From NCBI GenBank assembly GCA_009840735.1, contig VXNF01000082.1, positions 1 to 39,591 on the forward strand: a stretch of DNA of 39,591 nucleotides. Reading direction: 5' to 3'. This DNA is from Acidimicrobiia bacterium (GTDB taxonomy: Bacteria; Actinomycetota; Acidimicrobiia; Acidimicrobiales; CATQHL01). Of the stretch, positions 8,772 through 16,664 are shown one piece after another (position 1 is the stretch's first letter; every line of letters starts with the position of its first letter). The translations under genes and the position numbers were made by a program. Under the pieces are notes generated by a model. It had not been told where the DNA came from. It made no database searches and saw only the letters and a program-made list of their open reading frames with translations.

Positions 8772-9303
8772 GTCAATTTAGTTTCCCTTAGTGTAGTTAC
8801 AGGCTTGTGGCGAGAGCGGGCGATCGGCGGGATGTCCGCCACCTCAATCGCCCACTGCTGGCCGGCGGCGCCCGCCCGCGATCACGTCCGCGTGAGGCAG
8901 GTGGCGTCCGACCGTGTCCCGCCCGGTCTGCGCCGGCCCGCAACCGCGTCGCTGGGCGCGACGTCCGGCGCGCCGCCCGTTACCGGCACCCCGGTCCGCT
9001 GGCGGCGGTCGGGCCCTGCTGTAGATTCCTCAGCCGAGCGGCCGTTGAAATTGTAGCATTAAAGGTGTAGAAGTTGTAGCGTTAGTGGCGTTGAAACTGT
9101 TGTACGTGACCGACGTCGCTGGCTGAGCGAGCCCTCGAGGCGCCGTCAGTGAGGCTCGCCGCCTCCTGCCACACTCACAACGTCCCAAACTAACCGGCGA
9201 CTCAGAACGCCCCTCTGGCGGGGCGAAGCCAACCGAGCCGGGGCAGGCGCGCTTGGCCTGCGGGACCTGTTCGTCAACCCACATGCACTCGAGAGAGAGC
9301 CAC
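8772..9303. other. Gene-free region between divergent operons
   Basis: About 530 bases without a credible gene. It separates the minus-strand degradation operon (plus the HNH remnant) from the plus-strand operon beginning at 9304. It holds a lower-G+C patch at about 8740-8800 next to the HNH fragment and a degenerate tandem repeat at 9044-9112. A GAGAGAG ribosome-site-like run lies just upstream of the crotonase ATG. The promoter of the plus-strand operon must lie here, but I cannot point to clear -35 and -10 boxes. Confidence 0.5.
9044..9112. repeat. Three degenerate 23-base tandem repeats
   Basis: Units at 9044-9066, 9067-9089 and 9090-9112. The first two share GTwGAArTTGTAGCrTTA and the third begins GTTGAAACTGTTGTA. 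The units are head to tail without spacers, A+T-richer than the surroundings, and end about 190 bases before the start codon of the plus-strand operon. A roughly two-helical-turn spacing fits repeated regulator binding sites; a decayed minisatellite is the alternative. Confidence 0.6.
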
Positions 9304-10074
9304 ATGGCCGACGTGATCACCGAACGGCGGGAGCAGGTGCTCTGGATGCGCCTGAACCGGCCCGAGCGGCTCAACGCCTACGACCGGAGCACCGTCGATG
9401 AGATCATCGCCGCGCTCCGGCAGCACGCCGACGCCCGGGTGGCGGTCATCACCGGCGAGGGCCGGGCGTTCTGCGCGGGCGGCTACCTGGCCAACCTGGC
9501 CGACCCGGACTTCTGGGAGCTGCGAGCCATGTTCACCGGGAGCCTGGAGCTCTTCGACGCCATCCGCTCGGCGCCCATGCCCGTCATCGCCGCGGTGAAC
9601 GGCCCCGCCTTCGGGGGCGGCAATGAGCTCGTGGTGGTCTGCGACCTGGCCATCGCCTCGGAGAAGGCCCGCTTCGGCCAGACCGGCGTGAAGGTGGGCA
9701 GCGCCCCGGTGCTGGGCGGCACCAACCTGCTGGCCATGACCGTCGGCGAGAAGAAGGCCAAGGAGGTCGTGTACCTGTGCCGCCCTTACAGCGCGGCGGA
9801 GGCCCTGGAGCTGGGCTGGATCAACGCCGCGGTGCCCCACGACGACCTGGAGGCCGAAGTCGAGCGCTGGTGCGCCGAAATCTGCGCCATGTCGGCCCGC
9901 TACATGGAGATCGCCAAGATCAGCACCAACGTCTGGTGGCACCAGCTGCGCGAAAACATGCAGTCGGGCCTCGGGATGCTGATGCAGGCGATCGGATCGC
10001 CGGACATGCTCGAAGGCGCCAACGCCTTCCTCGAGAAGCGCAAGCCGCAGTTCCCGCCGCGGGACAGCCGCTGA
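9304..10074 (+). CDS. Crotonase-fold hydratase/hydrolase, BadI/MenB-like
   Basis: A 256-residue enoyl-CoA hydratase/isomerase-superfamily protein. The oxyanion-hole motifs are AFCAGG (55-60) and AFGGGNELVVVCD (102-114). The stretch FGQTGVKVGS, then GEKKAKEVVYLCRPYSAAEA and VPHDDLEAEVERW, is closest in my memory to BadI (2-ketocyclohexanecarboxyl-CoA hydrolase) and MenB, not to the plain hydratase. The second catalytic Glu of true hydratases is absent (TGVK), and the Asp of the MenB/BadI GSxD motif is replaced (GSAP), so it is a divergent member. I chose the ATG at 9304 because the conserved fold starts there; 17 extra in-frame residues upstream look non-coding. It leads an operon with an acyl-CoA ligase, so ring opening or hydration of a CoA-bound acid is likely. 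Confidence 0.85.
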   Translation: MADVITERREQVLWMRLNRPERLNAYDRSTVDEIIAALRQHADARVAVITGEGRAFCAGGYLANLADPDFWELRAMFTGSLELFDAIRSAPMPVIAAVNGPAFGGGNELVVVCDLAIASEKARFGQTGVKVGSAPVLGGTNLLAMTVGEKKAKEVVYLCRPYSAAEALELGWINAAVPHDDLEAEVERWCAEICAMSARYMEIAKISTNVWWHQLRENMQSGLGMLMQAIGSPDMLEGANAFLEKRKPQFPPRDSR

Positions 10075-10110
10075 ACCTCGGCCCCGGCCACCCCGTCCCC
10101 GCCGCTCCGC

Positions 10111-11796
10111 ATGGCGCCCCGCAGCTACGACCAGTTCAGGCCCACCTTCAGCGACCGGCGACTCTGGAACACCCCGGCGGTGCTGCGCCACCGGGCACAG
10201 ACCCACGGCGAGCGCGTCTATCTGGACGTGCCGTCCACCGGTGAGCGCTACAGCTACGGCGAGACGCTGGAGTTGGCCGAGCGGGTGGCACGGGGCCTGC
10301 TGGCCGCAGGTGCGGTCCCCGGGGACAGGTTGCTCATCATGTTGCCGAACTGCTCGGCCTACATCCTGGCCTGGCTGGGTTCGTCGCTGGCCTGCATGGC
10401 CGAAGTCCCCATCAACACCGCCTACCGGGGCAGCTTCCTGGAACACCAGGCAGCGACGGTGGAACCCAAGCTGGCCCTCATCCATCCCGACTACGCGGCC
10501 CGCTTCGCCGAGAGCGCCGAGGCGGCGCGAACCGTGGCGCGCTTCTACCTCGTCGGTGGCGACAGCGCAGCGCGCGCCGCCGCGGCGGCCACGCTCCGCG
10601 ATGCCGAGTTCGCCGTCTCGGACTGGGATGACCTGCTCGCCGCCGGCGCCGACGGAGCGGCCGTCGATCTGCCGGCGGTGCGCCACTGTGACCTGGGGGC
10701 GGTCTTCTTCACTTCTGGCACGACTGGCCCCTCCAAGGGCGTCATGATGCCTCACGCCCACATGCACCTCTTCGCCGATCAGTGCGTCTCGCTCACCCGC
10801 CTCACCGACGCCGACGTCTACATGTCCACCGGTCCGCTGTTCCACGGCAACAGTCATTTCCTGGCCGCCCAGCCGGCCCTCATCGCCGGGGCCCGCTACG
10901 TGCTGCAGGAGCGGTTCAGCGCCAGCGCCTGGGCCGCCCAGATCCGCGACAGCGGGGCCACGGTCACGAACTTCGTGGGCGTGATGATGGACTTCGTGTG
11001 GCAGCAGCCGCCACAGCCCGGCGACGCCGAGAACGCCCTGCGCTGCATCTTCGCGGCGCCGACGGCCTCGGGCATCCTCGGGGCGTTCAAGGCGCGCTTC
11101 GGCGTGGAGGCGTTCGTGGAGGTCTTCGGGCTGACCGAGACCTGCATGCCCATCTTGAGCCCCTACGGCGAGCCGCGCCCCCCCGGTGCCGCCGGCTTGG
11201 CCAACAGCGACTGGTTCGACGTGCGCCTCGTGGACTCCGAGACCGATGAGGAAGTGCCCGTCGGGGAACTGGGCGAGCTGGTCGTGCGCGCCCGCTGCCC
11301 GTGGACGCAGTCGGTCGGCTACTACAACATGCCCGAGGCGACCCAGGAGGCGTGGCGCAACCTCTGGTGGCACACCGGCGACGGGATGCGGCGCGACGCC
11401 GAGGGCTGGTACTACTTCGTGGACCGCCTGAAGGACGCCATCCGCCGCCGCGGCGAGAACATCAGCTCCTACGAGGTGGAGCAGGCGCTGCTGGCGCATC
11501 CCGGCGTGGCCGAGGCCGCGGCCGTGGCGGTGCCCGCAGACCAAGAAGCTGGCGAGGACGAGGTGCTGGTGGTGATCGTGGCCGAACCGGACGCGGCGCT
11601 GACGGCGGAGGAGATTTGGCGCTACGGCGACCGCCGGCTGCCCTATTTCGCCGTGCCCCGCTACCTTCGCTTCGTGGCCGAGTTGCCCAAGACGCCATCG
11701 GAGAAAGTACGCAAGGTGGAACTGCGTGCCGCGGGTGTGACCGCGGACAGCCACGACCGGGGCCCTGCGCCGCGGCGAGGCAGCCGCCGAGCGTGA
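10111..11796 (+). CDS. AMP-dependent acyl-CoA synthetase/ligase (CaiC-like)
   Basis: A 561-residue ANL-superfamily ligase. It carries FFTSGTTGPSKGVMMPH, the VFGLTET adenylate motif, WWHTGDGMRRD, the hinge DRLKDAIRRRGENISSYEVE and the C-terminal LPKTPSEKVRKVELR lysine motif. The RRRGENISSYEVE hinge and PLFHGNSH segment resemble the carnitine/crotonobetaine-CoA ligase (CaiC) branch, which also includes many uncharacterised acid-CoA ligases. It follows the crotonase by 36 bases and its stop overlaps the start of the next gene (GTGA). Together with the ligase at 1.5-3.0 kb it gives this locus two CoA-activation enzymes. Confidence 0.93.
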   Translation: MAPRSYDQFRPTFSDRRLWNTPAVLRHRAQTHGERVYLDVPSTGERYSYGETLELAERVARGLLAAGAVPGDRLLIMLPNCSAYILAWLGSSLACMAEVPINTAYRGSFLEHQAATVEPKLALIHPDYAARFAESAEAARTVARFYLVGGDSAARAAAAATLRDAEFAVSDWDDLLAAGADGAAVDLPAVRHCDLGAVFFTSGTTGPSKGVMMPHAHMHLFADQCVSLTRLTDADVYMSTGPLFHGNSHFLAAQPALIAGARYVLQERFSASAWAAQIRDSGATVTNFVGVMMDFVWQQPPQPGDAENALRCIFAAPTASGILGAFKARFGVEAFVEVFGLTETCMPILSPYGEPRPPGAAGLANSDWFDVRLVDSETDEEVPVGELGELVVRARCPWTQSVGYYNMPEATQEAWRNLWWHTGDGMRRDAEGWYYFVDRLKDAIRRRGENISSYEVEQALLAHPGVAEAAAVAVPADQEAGEDEVLVVIVAEPDAALTAEEIWRYGDRRLPYFAVPRYLRFVAELPKTPSEKVRKVELRAAGVTADSHDRGPAPRRGSRRA

Positions 11797-12692
11797 GGCG
11801 GGCGACCCTGGTGCCCGAGCCACCCCCCCTCGACAAGCCGGTACCCGCCAACCAGACCGTCGTTTTCACCTCGCCGACGGGGCGGGGGCGGATCTGCGCC
11901 ATGGACTCCGCCTATCACGTCGATCCGTCGAACCGCGGTCGCGACGTCTGCGTGAACTCCTCCTACTGCGGGGTGCTGCCGGCCCGGTTCATCGCCGAGG
12001 CGGCCCCGCGGGGCGCCATCGGGATGGACTGCGGCATCGGCCCCGAGGGCTCAGCCATCGCGGGCCTGTGGTACCTGGAGGCGCTGGCGGTTCCCACCGC
12101 GGTGGCCGACGTGATGAGCGCCCGGCTCGGCGACGGCGTACATCTGTACCGCCACGGCGTCATCAGCCACTTCAACCAGCCGGCTGCGGACTGCGGCGTG
12201 CGGGCGGGCATGGCCGTCGCCGCCGCCGCCCGGGCGATGCTCGAGAACGACCCCGCCGCGGCGGGCGCCGATGAGATCACCAACCGCACCGTCATGCACA
12301 CCGCCCGCGACGGACGACAGGTGATCGCAACCGACTCCATCGCCTTCGCGCTCGAGGCCGACCGCGGCCGCAACGTGCTGGTGACCGCCGGGCACACCGG
12401 CCGCAGCGCGGTCCCGTACCTGCGCCGGGCGAGCGCTTGGGGGTTCATCTGCTCCGACGGCGGGCGGGGCATGGACGACTCCGGCATGACGGGGCTGTTC
12501 ATCGTGGAGGCCGACGGGCTCGCCGGCGCCACCGTGGACGCCCGCCGCGCCCGCATGGGCAGCGGACTTTCGCATTACCACGACGGCATCATCTCCGCCG
12601 CCAACGCTCTCGCCGCCGCCCGCGGCGTGGCGGTCGGCATGCCCTGCGCCGAGGCCGCCCTGGCCCTGTTGGGCCAACCGGATGAGTCCTGA
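11793..12692 (+). CDS. Unrecognised two-module protein (paralogue 2)
   Basis: A 299-residue paralogue of the protein encoded at 3533-4405. The two share long identical stretches such as AGLWYLEAL, TAGHTGRS and GFIC-x-DGGRG, plus GVIS followed by a Phe-Asn. It shows the same internal duplication: module A at about residues 34-150 and module B at about 177-293, each with a DS near the start, D-x-G-x-G, a G-L near the middle, a Tyr then G-I/V-IS, and GM near the end. I set the start at the GTG that forms a GTGA overlap with the ligase stop. A second in-frame GTG 18 bases later is possible, and a much longer open frame upstream is a shadow of the ligase gene. Its 3' end overlaps the next gene by 11 bases. 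Function unknown. Confidence 0.83.
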   Translation: MRRATLVPEPPPLDKPVPANQTVVFTSPTGRGRICAMDSAYHVDPSNRGRDVCVNSSYCGVLPARFIAEAAPRGAIGMDCGIGPEGSAIAGLWYLEALAVPTAVADVMSARLGDGVHLYRHGVISHFNQPAADCGVRAGMAVAAAARAMLENDPAAAGADEITNRTVMHTARDGRQVIATDSIAFALEADRGRNVLVTAGHTGRSAVPYLRRASAWGFICSDGGRGMDDSGMTGLFIVEADGLAGATVDARRARMGSGLSHYHDGIISAANALAAARGVAVGMPCAEAALALLGQPDES

Positions 12693-14703
12693 CGCCCCAG
12701 CCCCCGGCGCCGGGGCCTCCAACCCCTCCGGCGGTCCGCGCTACCCGCTGCTGTTCCGCCCGCTGCGAATCGGCCCGCTGGAGATCCGCAACCGGGTGAT
12801 CTTCGCCGGTCACGGCTCCCGCTTCGTGGACTGGCACACCCATCAGCTGACCGAACGACAGGGCCACTACCTGGCCGAGCGGGCCGCCGGGGGCGTCGGA
12901 CTCGTGATCCAGGGCTCTTCCATGGTCCACCCGACGGGCTTGGCGGCCGCCGGCGTGAACGAGGTCTACAGCGACGCCGCCATACCCGCCTACGCCCGGG
13001 TGGCCGAGATGGTGCAGGCCGAGGGCGCCGCCATCTTCGGCCAACTCTCACACCTGGGCCGCCAGGGCGACACCTTCGCCAACCATCGGGAGCTCTGGGC
13101 GCCCTCCGCGGTGGCCGACCCCGCTAGCCGGGTGGTGCCCCACGCCATGACCCGGCGCGACATCGCCGATCTGATCGACTGCTACCGCAGTGCGGCCCGC
13201 CGCCTCGTCCTGGCCGGCTTCGACGGGATCGAGGTGTACCTGGCTCACGGCTACCTGCTTTGCGAGTTTCTGTCGCGGTTCAGCAACCGCCGCGCCGACG
13301 GCTACGGCGGCCCGCTGGAGAATCGCTGCCGGCTGCCGCTGGAGGTGCTCGAGGCGGTTCGGGCCGAGGTGGGCGACAGCGTGCCGGTCGGAATCCGCGT
13401 CAGCGCCGAGGAGTTCGTGCCCGACGGGTTGAGCCCCGGCGAGTGCAGCGAGATCGTCGCCCACCTGATGGCCCGAACCCGCCTCGACTACGTGAGCGTC
13501 AGCCAGTCCAACTACGCCTCCATCGACCGGATGATCCCCGACATGAGCTTCCCGCGGGCGCCGTTCGCCCATTACGCGGGCGCGGTGCGGGCGGCCACCG
13601 ACGGCGCCCCGGTCTTCGCCGTGGCTCGACTTGTGAGCCCCGAGCAGTGCGAAGCCCTGCTGGAGGCGGGCACCGCCGATGCCGTGTGCCTGGTGCGCCC
13701 GCTGATCGCCGATCCCGAATGGGCCGCCAAAGCGGCCGACGGGCGCCGCGAGGACATCCGCGAGTGCATCTCCTGCAACGTGGGGTGCCGCGGCGGGCCG
13801 CACCGAGGCTCGCCCATTGCCTGCCTGGTGAACCCCGCCGTGGGCGAGGAGGCCCGCTGGGGGTTCCGCAGGCTCGGACGGGCGTCAGCGCCGCGGCGAG
13901 TCACGGTCGTGGGCGGCGGGCCGGGCGGCTTGAAGGCCGCGGAGACCGCCGCCCTGCGGGGCCACGACGTGGTCCTATGGGAGGCGTCGGTCCGGCTCGG
14001 CGGCCAGGTGCTCGTCGCCGCGGCGGCCATGGACTATCGAGACGAGTTCGCTGAGTCGGTGCGCTTCCTTGCGCGGCAGGTTCGCAAGCTCGGCGTCGAG
14101 TTGCGCACCGGCAGCCGGGCCGACGCCGCGCTGGCCCTGCAGAACGAGCCTTCGTGCGTCGTGGTGGCGACCGGCGGGCTGCCGGGAGGCTTTGAGGTCC
14201 CGGGCAGCGAGCGGGTCGTGCCGGCGCAGACGGCGATCAGCCACGGCGTGGCGGGGCCGCGGGTGGTGCTGGCCGACGCCGGCGAGGCCGGCTGGAAGGC
14301 CTGCACGACCGCGGAGAACCTCGCCGCCGCAGGACATGCGGTGACGCTGGTCACCCCGGGGTCGGTGGCGGTTGCGATGGACGCCTTCAGCCGCCCGCCG
14401 ATGCTGCGCCGCCTGCGCGCCGCCGGCGTGGAGTTCTTGGAATACCACACGCTGAGCGCTGTCAGCCTCGGCACCGCAGAGGTGACCGAGACCCTCACCG
14501 GCCGCCGGAGCACCCTGGCGGCCGACAGCGTCGTGGGATCCGCCTACGACATCGCCGACGACGCCGTGTACAACGAACTCCTGGCCCTGCAGGACGAAGG
14601 CCGTATCCCAGACACCGAGGTCCACGCCGTGGGCGACTGTTTAGCGCCTCGCGGCGCCATCGACGCCATCTGGGACGCCTTCCGGGTGACCCGCGACCTG
14701 TAG
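12682..14703 (+). CDS. NADH:flavin oxidoreductase, 2,4-dienoyl-CoA reductase type
   Basis: A 673-residue multidomain flavoenzyme. Residues 1 to about 350 form an Old Yellow Enzyme FMN barrel (GQLSHLGRQG, then HGYLLCEFLSRFSNRRADGYGG with the conserved His-Gly-Tyr and GG-phosphate motif). A 4Fe-4S site follows: C362-x2-C365-x3-C369-x11-C381, the exact spacing of 2,4-dienoyl-CoA reductase. After about residue 405 there is an FAD/NAD(P) domain beginning VTVVGGGPGGLKAAE. Electrons should pass from NAD(P)H through FAD and the cluster to FMN, reducing a conjugated C=C bond of an acyl-CoA or related substrate. It overlaps the two-module gene by 11 bases, so the two are co-translated. It is the last gene before the transporter operon. 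Confidence 0.92.
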   Translation: MSPDAPAPGAGASNPSGGPRYPLLFRPLRIGPLEIRNRVIFAGHGSRFVDWHTHQLTERQGHYLAERAAGGVGLVIQGSSMVHPTGLAAAGVNEVYSDAAIPAYARVAEMVQAEGAAIFGQLSHLGRQGDTFANHRELWAPSAVADPASRVVPHAMTRRDIADLIDCYRSAARRLVLAGFDGIEVYLAHGYLLCEFLSRFSNRRADGYGGPLENRCRLPLEVLEAVRAEVGDSVPVGIRVSAEEFVPDGLSPGECSEIVAHLMARTRLDYVSVSQSNYASIDRMIPDMSFPRAPFAHYAGAVRAATDGAPVFAVARLVSPEQCEALLEAGTADAVCLVRPLIADPEWAAKAADGRREDIRECISCNVGCRGGPHRGSPIACLVNPAVGEEARWGFRRLGRASAPRRVTVVGGGPGGLKAAETAALRGHDVVLWEASVRLGGQVLVAAAAMDYRDEFAESVRFLARQVRKLGVELRTGSRADAALALQNEPSCVVVATGGLPGGFEVPGSERVVPAQTAISHGVAGPRVVLADAGEAGWKACTTAENLAAAGHAVTLVTPGSVAVAMDAFSRPPMLRRLRAAGVEFLEYHTLSAVSLGTAEVTETLTGRRSTLAADSVVGSAYDIADDAVYNELLALQDEGRIPDTEVHAVGDCLAPRGAIDAIWDAFRVTRDL

Positions 14704-14736
14704 CGCTCGCAGCTCCGCCGCAGACGTGGCAATCTC

Positions 14737-14752
14737 CCAACCGTTCGGTTGG
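14737..14752. promoter_or_regulatory. Inverted repeat CCAACCG-TT-CGGTTGG, putative operator
   Basis: Perfect 7-base arms around two bases, lying between the flavoenzyme stop and the binding-protein gene. It overlaps the putative -35 box at 14749-14754. The size and A-C-C-G/C-G-G-T symmetry resemble TetR-family operators of actinobacteria. No T-run follows, so a terminator is less likely. Confidence 0.5.
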
Positions 14753-14778
14753 CAAGCCAAGTCAGACGAGGTTAGCAT
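14749..14778 (+). promoter_or_regulatory. Putative sigma-70-type promoter for the ABC importer operon
   Basis: TTGGCA at 14749-14754 and TAGCAT at 14773-14778 are separated by 18 bases, about 66 bases upstream of the ATG at 14845. The -35 box overlaps the inverted repeat at 14737-14752, which would allow repression. A second small inverted repeat, CACAC-CGTA-GTGTG, lies downstream at 14792-14805 and could be a further operator half or a leader hairpin. Confidence 0.4.
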
Positions 14779-14844
14779 CGGCTCGCCCGACCACACCGTA
14801 GTGTGACGGGTTTTCGAATCTGCTCGAACACTGGGAGGACACCG

Positions 14845-16512
14845 ATGCGAAAGCTTCGGCTCACAATCGTACTTCTGGCCGTCTTAGGACTCGTCGCCGC
14901 CGCCTGCGCAGCCGACTCCGAGGCGGCCGATGAGGCGCTCGCTGAGGCACAGGCCGCGTCCGCCGCTGCCAGCGCCGCCATGAACGAGGCCCAGGGCGCT
15001 TCCGCCGCGGCCACCGAGGTCGCCGCGGCGATGGCCGAGGCGCAGTCCGCCTCCGCCGCCGCAGCAGCAGCCTCAGCCGACGCCGCAGAGGCACTGGCCG
15101 CCGCGGCATTGGCGCAGGCCACCGCCTCGGGGAGCGAGGACGCCGTCGCCGAGGCCGAGGCCGCCCTAGCCGAAGCCCGCCAAGCCGCCGAAGCCGCCGG
15201 CGAAGCCGCCGCTTCTGCGCAGGCCGAAGCCGCCGCCGCGCTGGAGGAGGCCGCCGCCGCCCAGCAAGAGGCCGCCGCCGCGCAGCAAGAGGCTCAAGCA
15301 GCCGAGGCCGCAGCAGCCGAAGCGGCCGCAGCAGCCGCGGGACCCGTTTGCGGCGGCAACACGACCGGTGACCTGCCCCAGGGCGTGGACTCCGAGAACG
15401 GCGTCCTGACCATCGGCACGGTGCAGCCCGTCGGCGGCGCCGCCGTCGTGGCCGGCATCGAGCTGCTCGGCGGCATCAAGATCGCCGTGGACGAGGTGAA
15501 CGCCAACGGCGGCATCGACGGCTGCCGAATCGAACTGGTGGACTACAACTCCCAGTACGAGGTGGAGGAGCTCATCAACCAGACCCGCCGCATGATCGAC
15601 CGCGACGGCGTGTGGGCCATCCTCTCCCCCGCCGACAGCCGGGCCATCCCCGGAACCTTCGACTTCCTGGCCGAGAGCGGCGTGCCGATGTGGGCACCCA
15701 TCTCGCCCCCGTTCGAGATCGAGCGCCAAGAGGTCTACTGGCTGGCCAGCAGCCGCACCGAGCAGGCTCGCATCTGCGTCGACCACTTCCACGACCTGGG
15801 CTTCACCACAGTCGCCACCATCGGTGCCACCAACCCCCTGGGCGAGGAGGTCGTTGCCGGGGTGGAGATCCAGGCCCCCATCAACGGCATGGAGATCGTG
15901 GCGCAGGAGACGGTGGAGTCGGCCTCAGAGATCGTGGGTCCGGCGGTTTTGAACGTGATCGCCAGCGGCGCCGAGGGCATCGTGGCGGGCGTCGACAACA
16001 TCCAGAACGCCCTGATCCTGCAGATCCTGGCCGAGAACAACAGCCCCGCGCTGCTCTGCTCCGACCAGGGCGCCGCCGGCTCCGGCGGCCAGAACGCCGT
16101 CGGCCCCGCCGAAGAGGCCGCCGACGGCTTCCTGGGCGCCCTGCAGGTGGCTCTGCCCGACACGGACAGCCCGCTCATGAGCCAGTGGCGAGCCCTGCGC
16201 AACGCCTACTGCGACTCCATCAGCGACGAGTGCCAGGCACCCAACTTCAGCGAGCAGACCTACCTGCACTCCATCACCTTCTTCGAGGTGATCGACCGCC
16301 TCGACGGCGATCTGAGCTGGGACAACTTCCACGCCGTGGCCGAGAGTCTGCGAGACGACCCCATCGAGACGGGCGCCATGCCACCGATCGGCTGCGGCCC
16401 GCGGGCTGAGGGCGGCCACGCCTGCGCATCGGGTGCCGGACTCTCGGAGTACGACTACGAGACCGAGAGCTGGACGCAGATCCGCGAGTTCCAGGCCCCC
16501 TACTCCTCCTAG
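14845..16512 (+). CDS. ABC transporter substrate-binding lipoprotein, branched-chain amino acid (LivK) type, with Ala-rich stalk
   Basis: A 555-residue type I periplasmic-binding protein. A short signal peptide ends in a lipobox, VAAAC, with the lipidated Cys at residue 21. Residues 22 to about 165 are almost only Ala, Glu, Gln and Ser in helical repeats (AEAQAASAAASAAMNEAQ and similar), which should form a long coiled-coil or helical stalk lifting the binding domain from the membrane. The binding domain starts with IGTVQPVGG and follows the LivK fold (GGIKIAVDEVNANGGIDG). A GGAGG site precedes the ATG at 14845. It heads a complete importer operon; the ligand is unknown, and LivK-type proteins also bind aromatic and aliphatic acids, which would suit the flanking CoA ligases. 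Confidence 0.93.
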   Translation: MRKLRLTIVLLAVLGLVAAACAADSEAADEALAEAQAASAAASAAMNEAQGASAAATEVAAAMAEAQSASAAAAAASADAAEALAAAALAQATASGSEDAVAEAEAALAEARQAAEAAGEAAASAQAEAAAALEEAAAAQQEAAAAQQEAQAAEAAAAEAAAAAAGPVCGGNTTGDLPQGVDSENGVLTIGTVQPVGGAAVVAGIELLGGIKIAVDEVNANGGIDGCRIELVDYNSQYEVEELINQTRRMIDRDGVWAILSPADSRAIPGTFDFLAESGVPMWAPISPPFEIERQEVYWLASSRTEQARICVDHFHDLGFTTVATIGATNPLGEEVVAGVEIQAPINGMEIVAQETVESASEIVGPAVLNVIASGAEGIVAGVDNIQNALILQILAENNSPALLCSDQGAAGSGGQNAVGPAEEAADGFLGALQVALPDTDSPLMSQWRALRNAYCDSISDECQAPNFSEQTYLHSITFFEVIDRLDGDLSWDNFHAVAESLRDDPIETGAMPPIGCGPRAEGGHACASGAGLSEYDYETESWTQIREFQAPYSS

Positions 16513-16517
16513 GAACC

Positions 16518-16599
16518 TGAGCCGGGCAAACCCCAATCTCGGCTCACCCAACCAAGCAGCCGCTGTGGGGGGAGCGTCCCCCCGCTCCCCCCACAGCGG
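16518..16599 (+). terminator. Two intercistronic hairpins after the binding-protein gene
   Basis: A weak hairpin (TGAGCCG at 16518-16524 with CGGCTCA at 16540-16546) is followed by a very strong one: a perfect 17-base stem, CCGCTGTGGGGGGAGCG at 16560-16576, a six-base loop and its complement at 16583-16599. There is no T-run after it. In binding-protein-first importer operons such a structure usually lets the binding protein be made in excess by partial termination or by protecting the 5' mRNA fragment. Confidence 0.72.
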
Positions 16600-16664
16600 T
16601 CGCTTGCCTACAATCCCCCGGCTAGAGACCGCCGGCCACCCGGCGGGAGGCGCAGGATTCCAGA

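Noticed and set aside
9044-9112. Possible CRISPR array
   Set aside because: The units abut without spacers and are degenerate, and no cas genes are present.
11301-11792. 164-residue upstream extension of the second two-module protein
   Set aside because: It lies inside the acyl-CoA ligase gene, is Arg/Gly-rich, and the paralogue at 3533-4405 has no such extension.
9274-11823. An 849-residue open frame on the minus strand
   Set aside because: It runs opposite to the crotonase and ligase genes, has Gly/Ala/His/Arg-rich composition and no recognisable domain. It is a high-G+C antisense shadow.
14861-15515. Arg- or Ala-rich open frames opposite the binding-protein stalk
   Set aside because: They mirror the GCC/GAG-rich stalk coding sequence and have no independent evidence.
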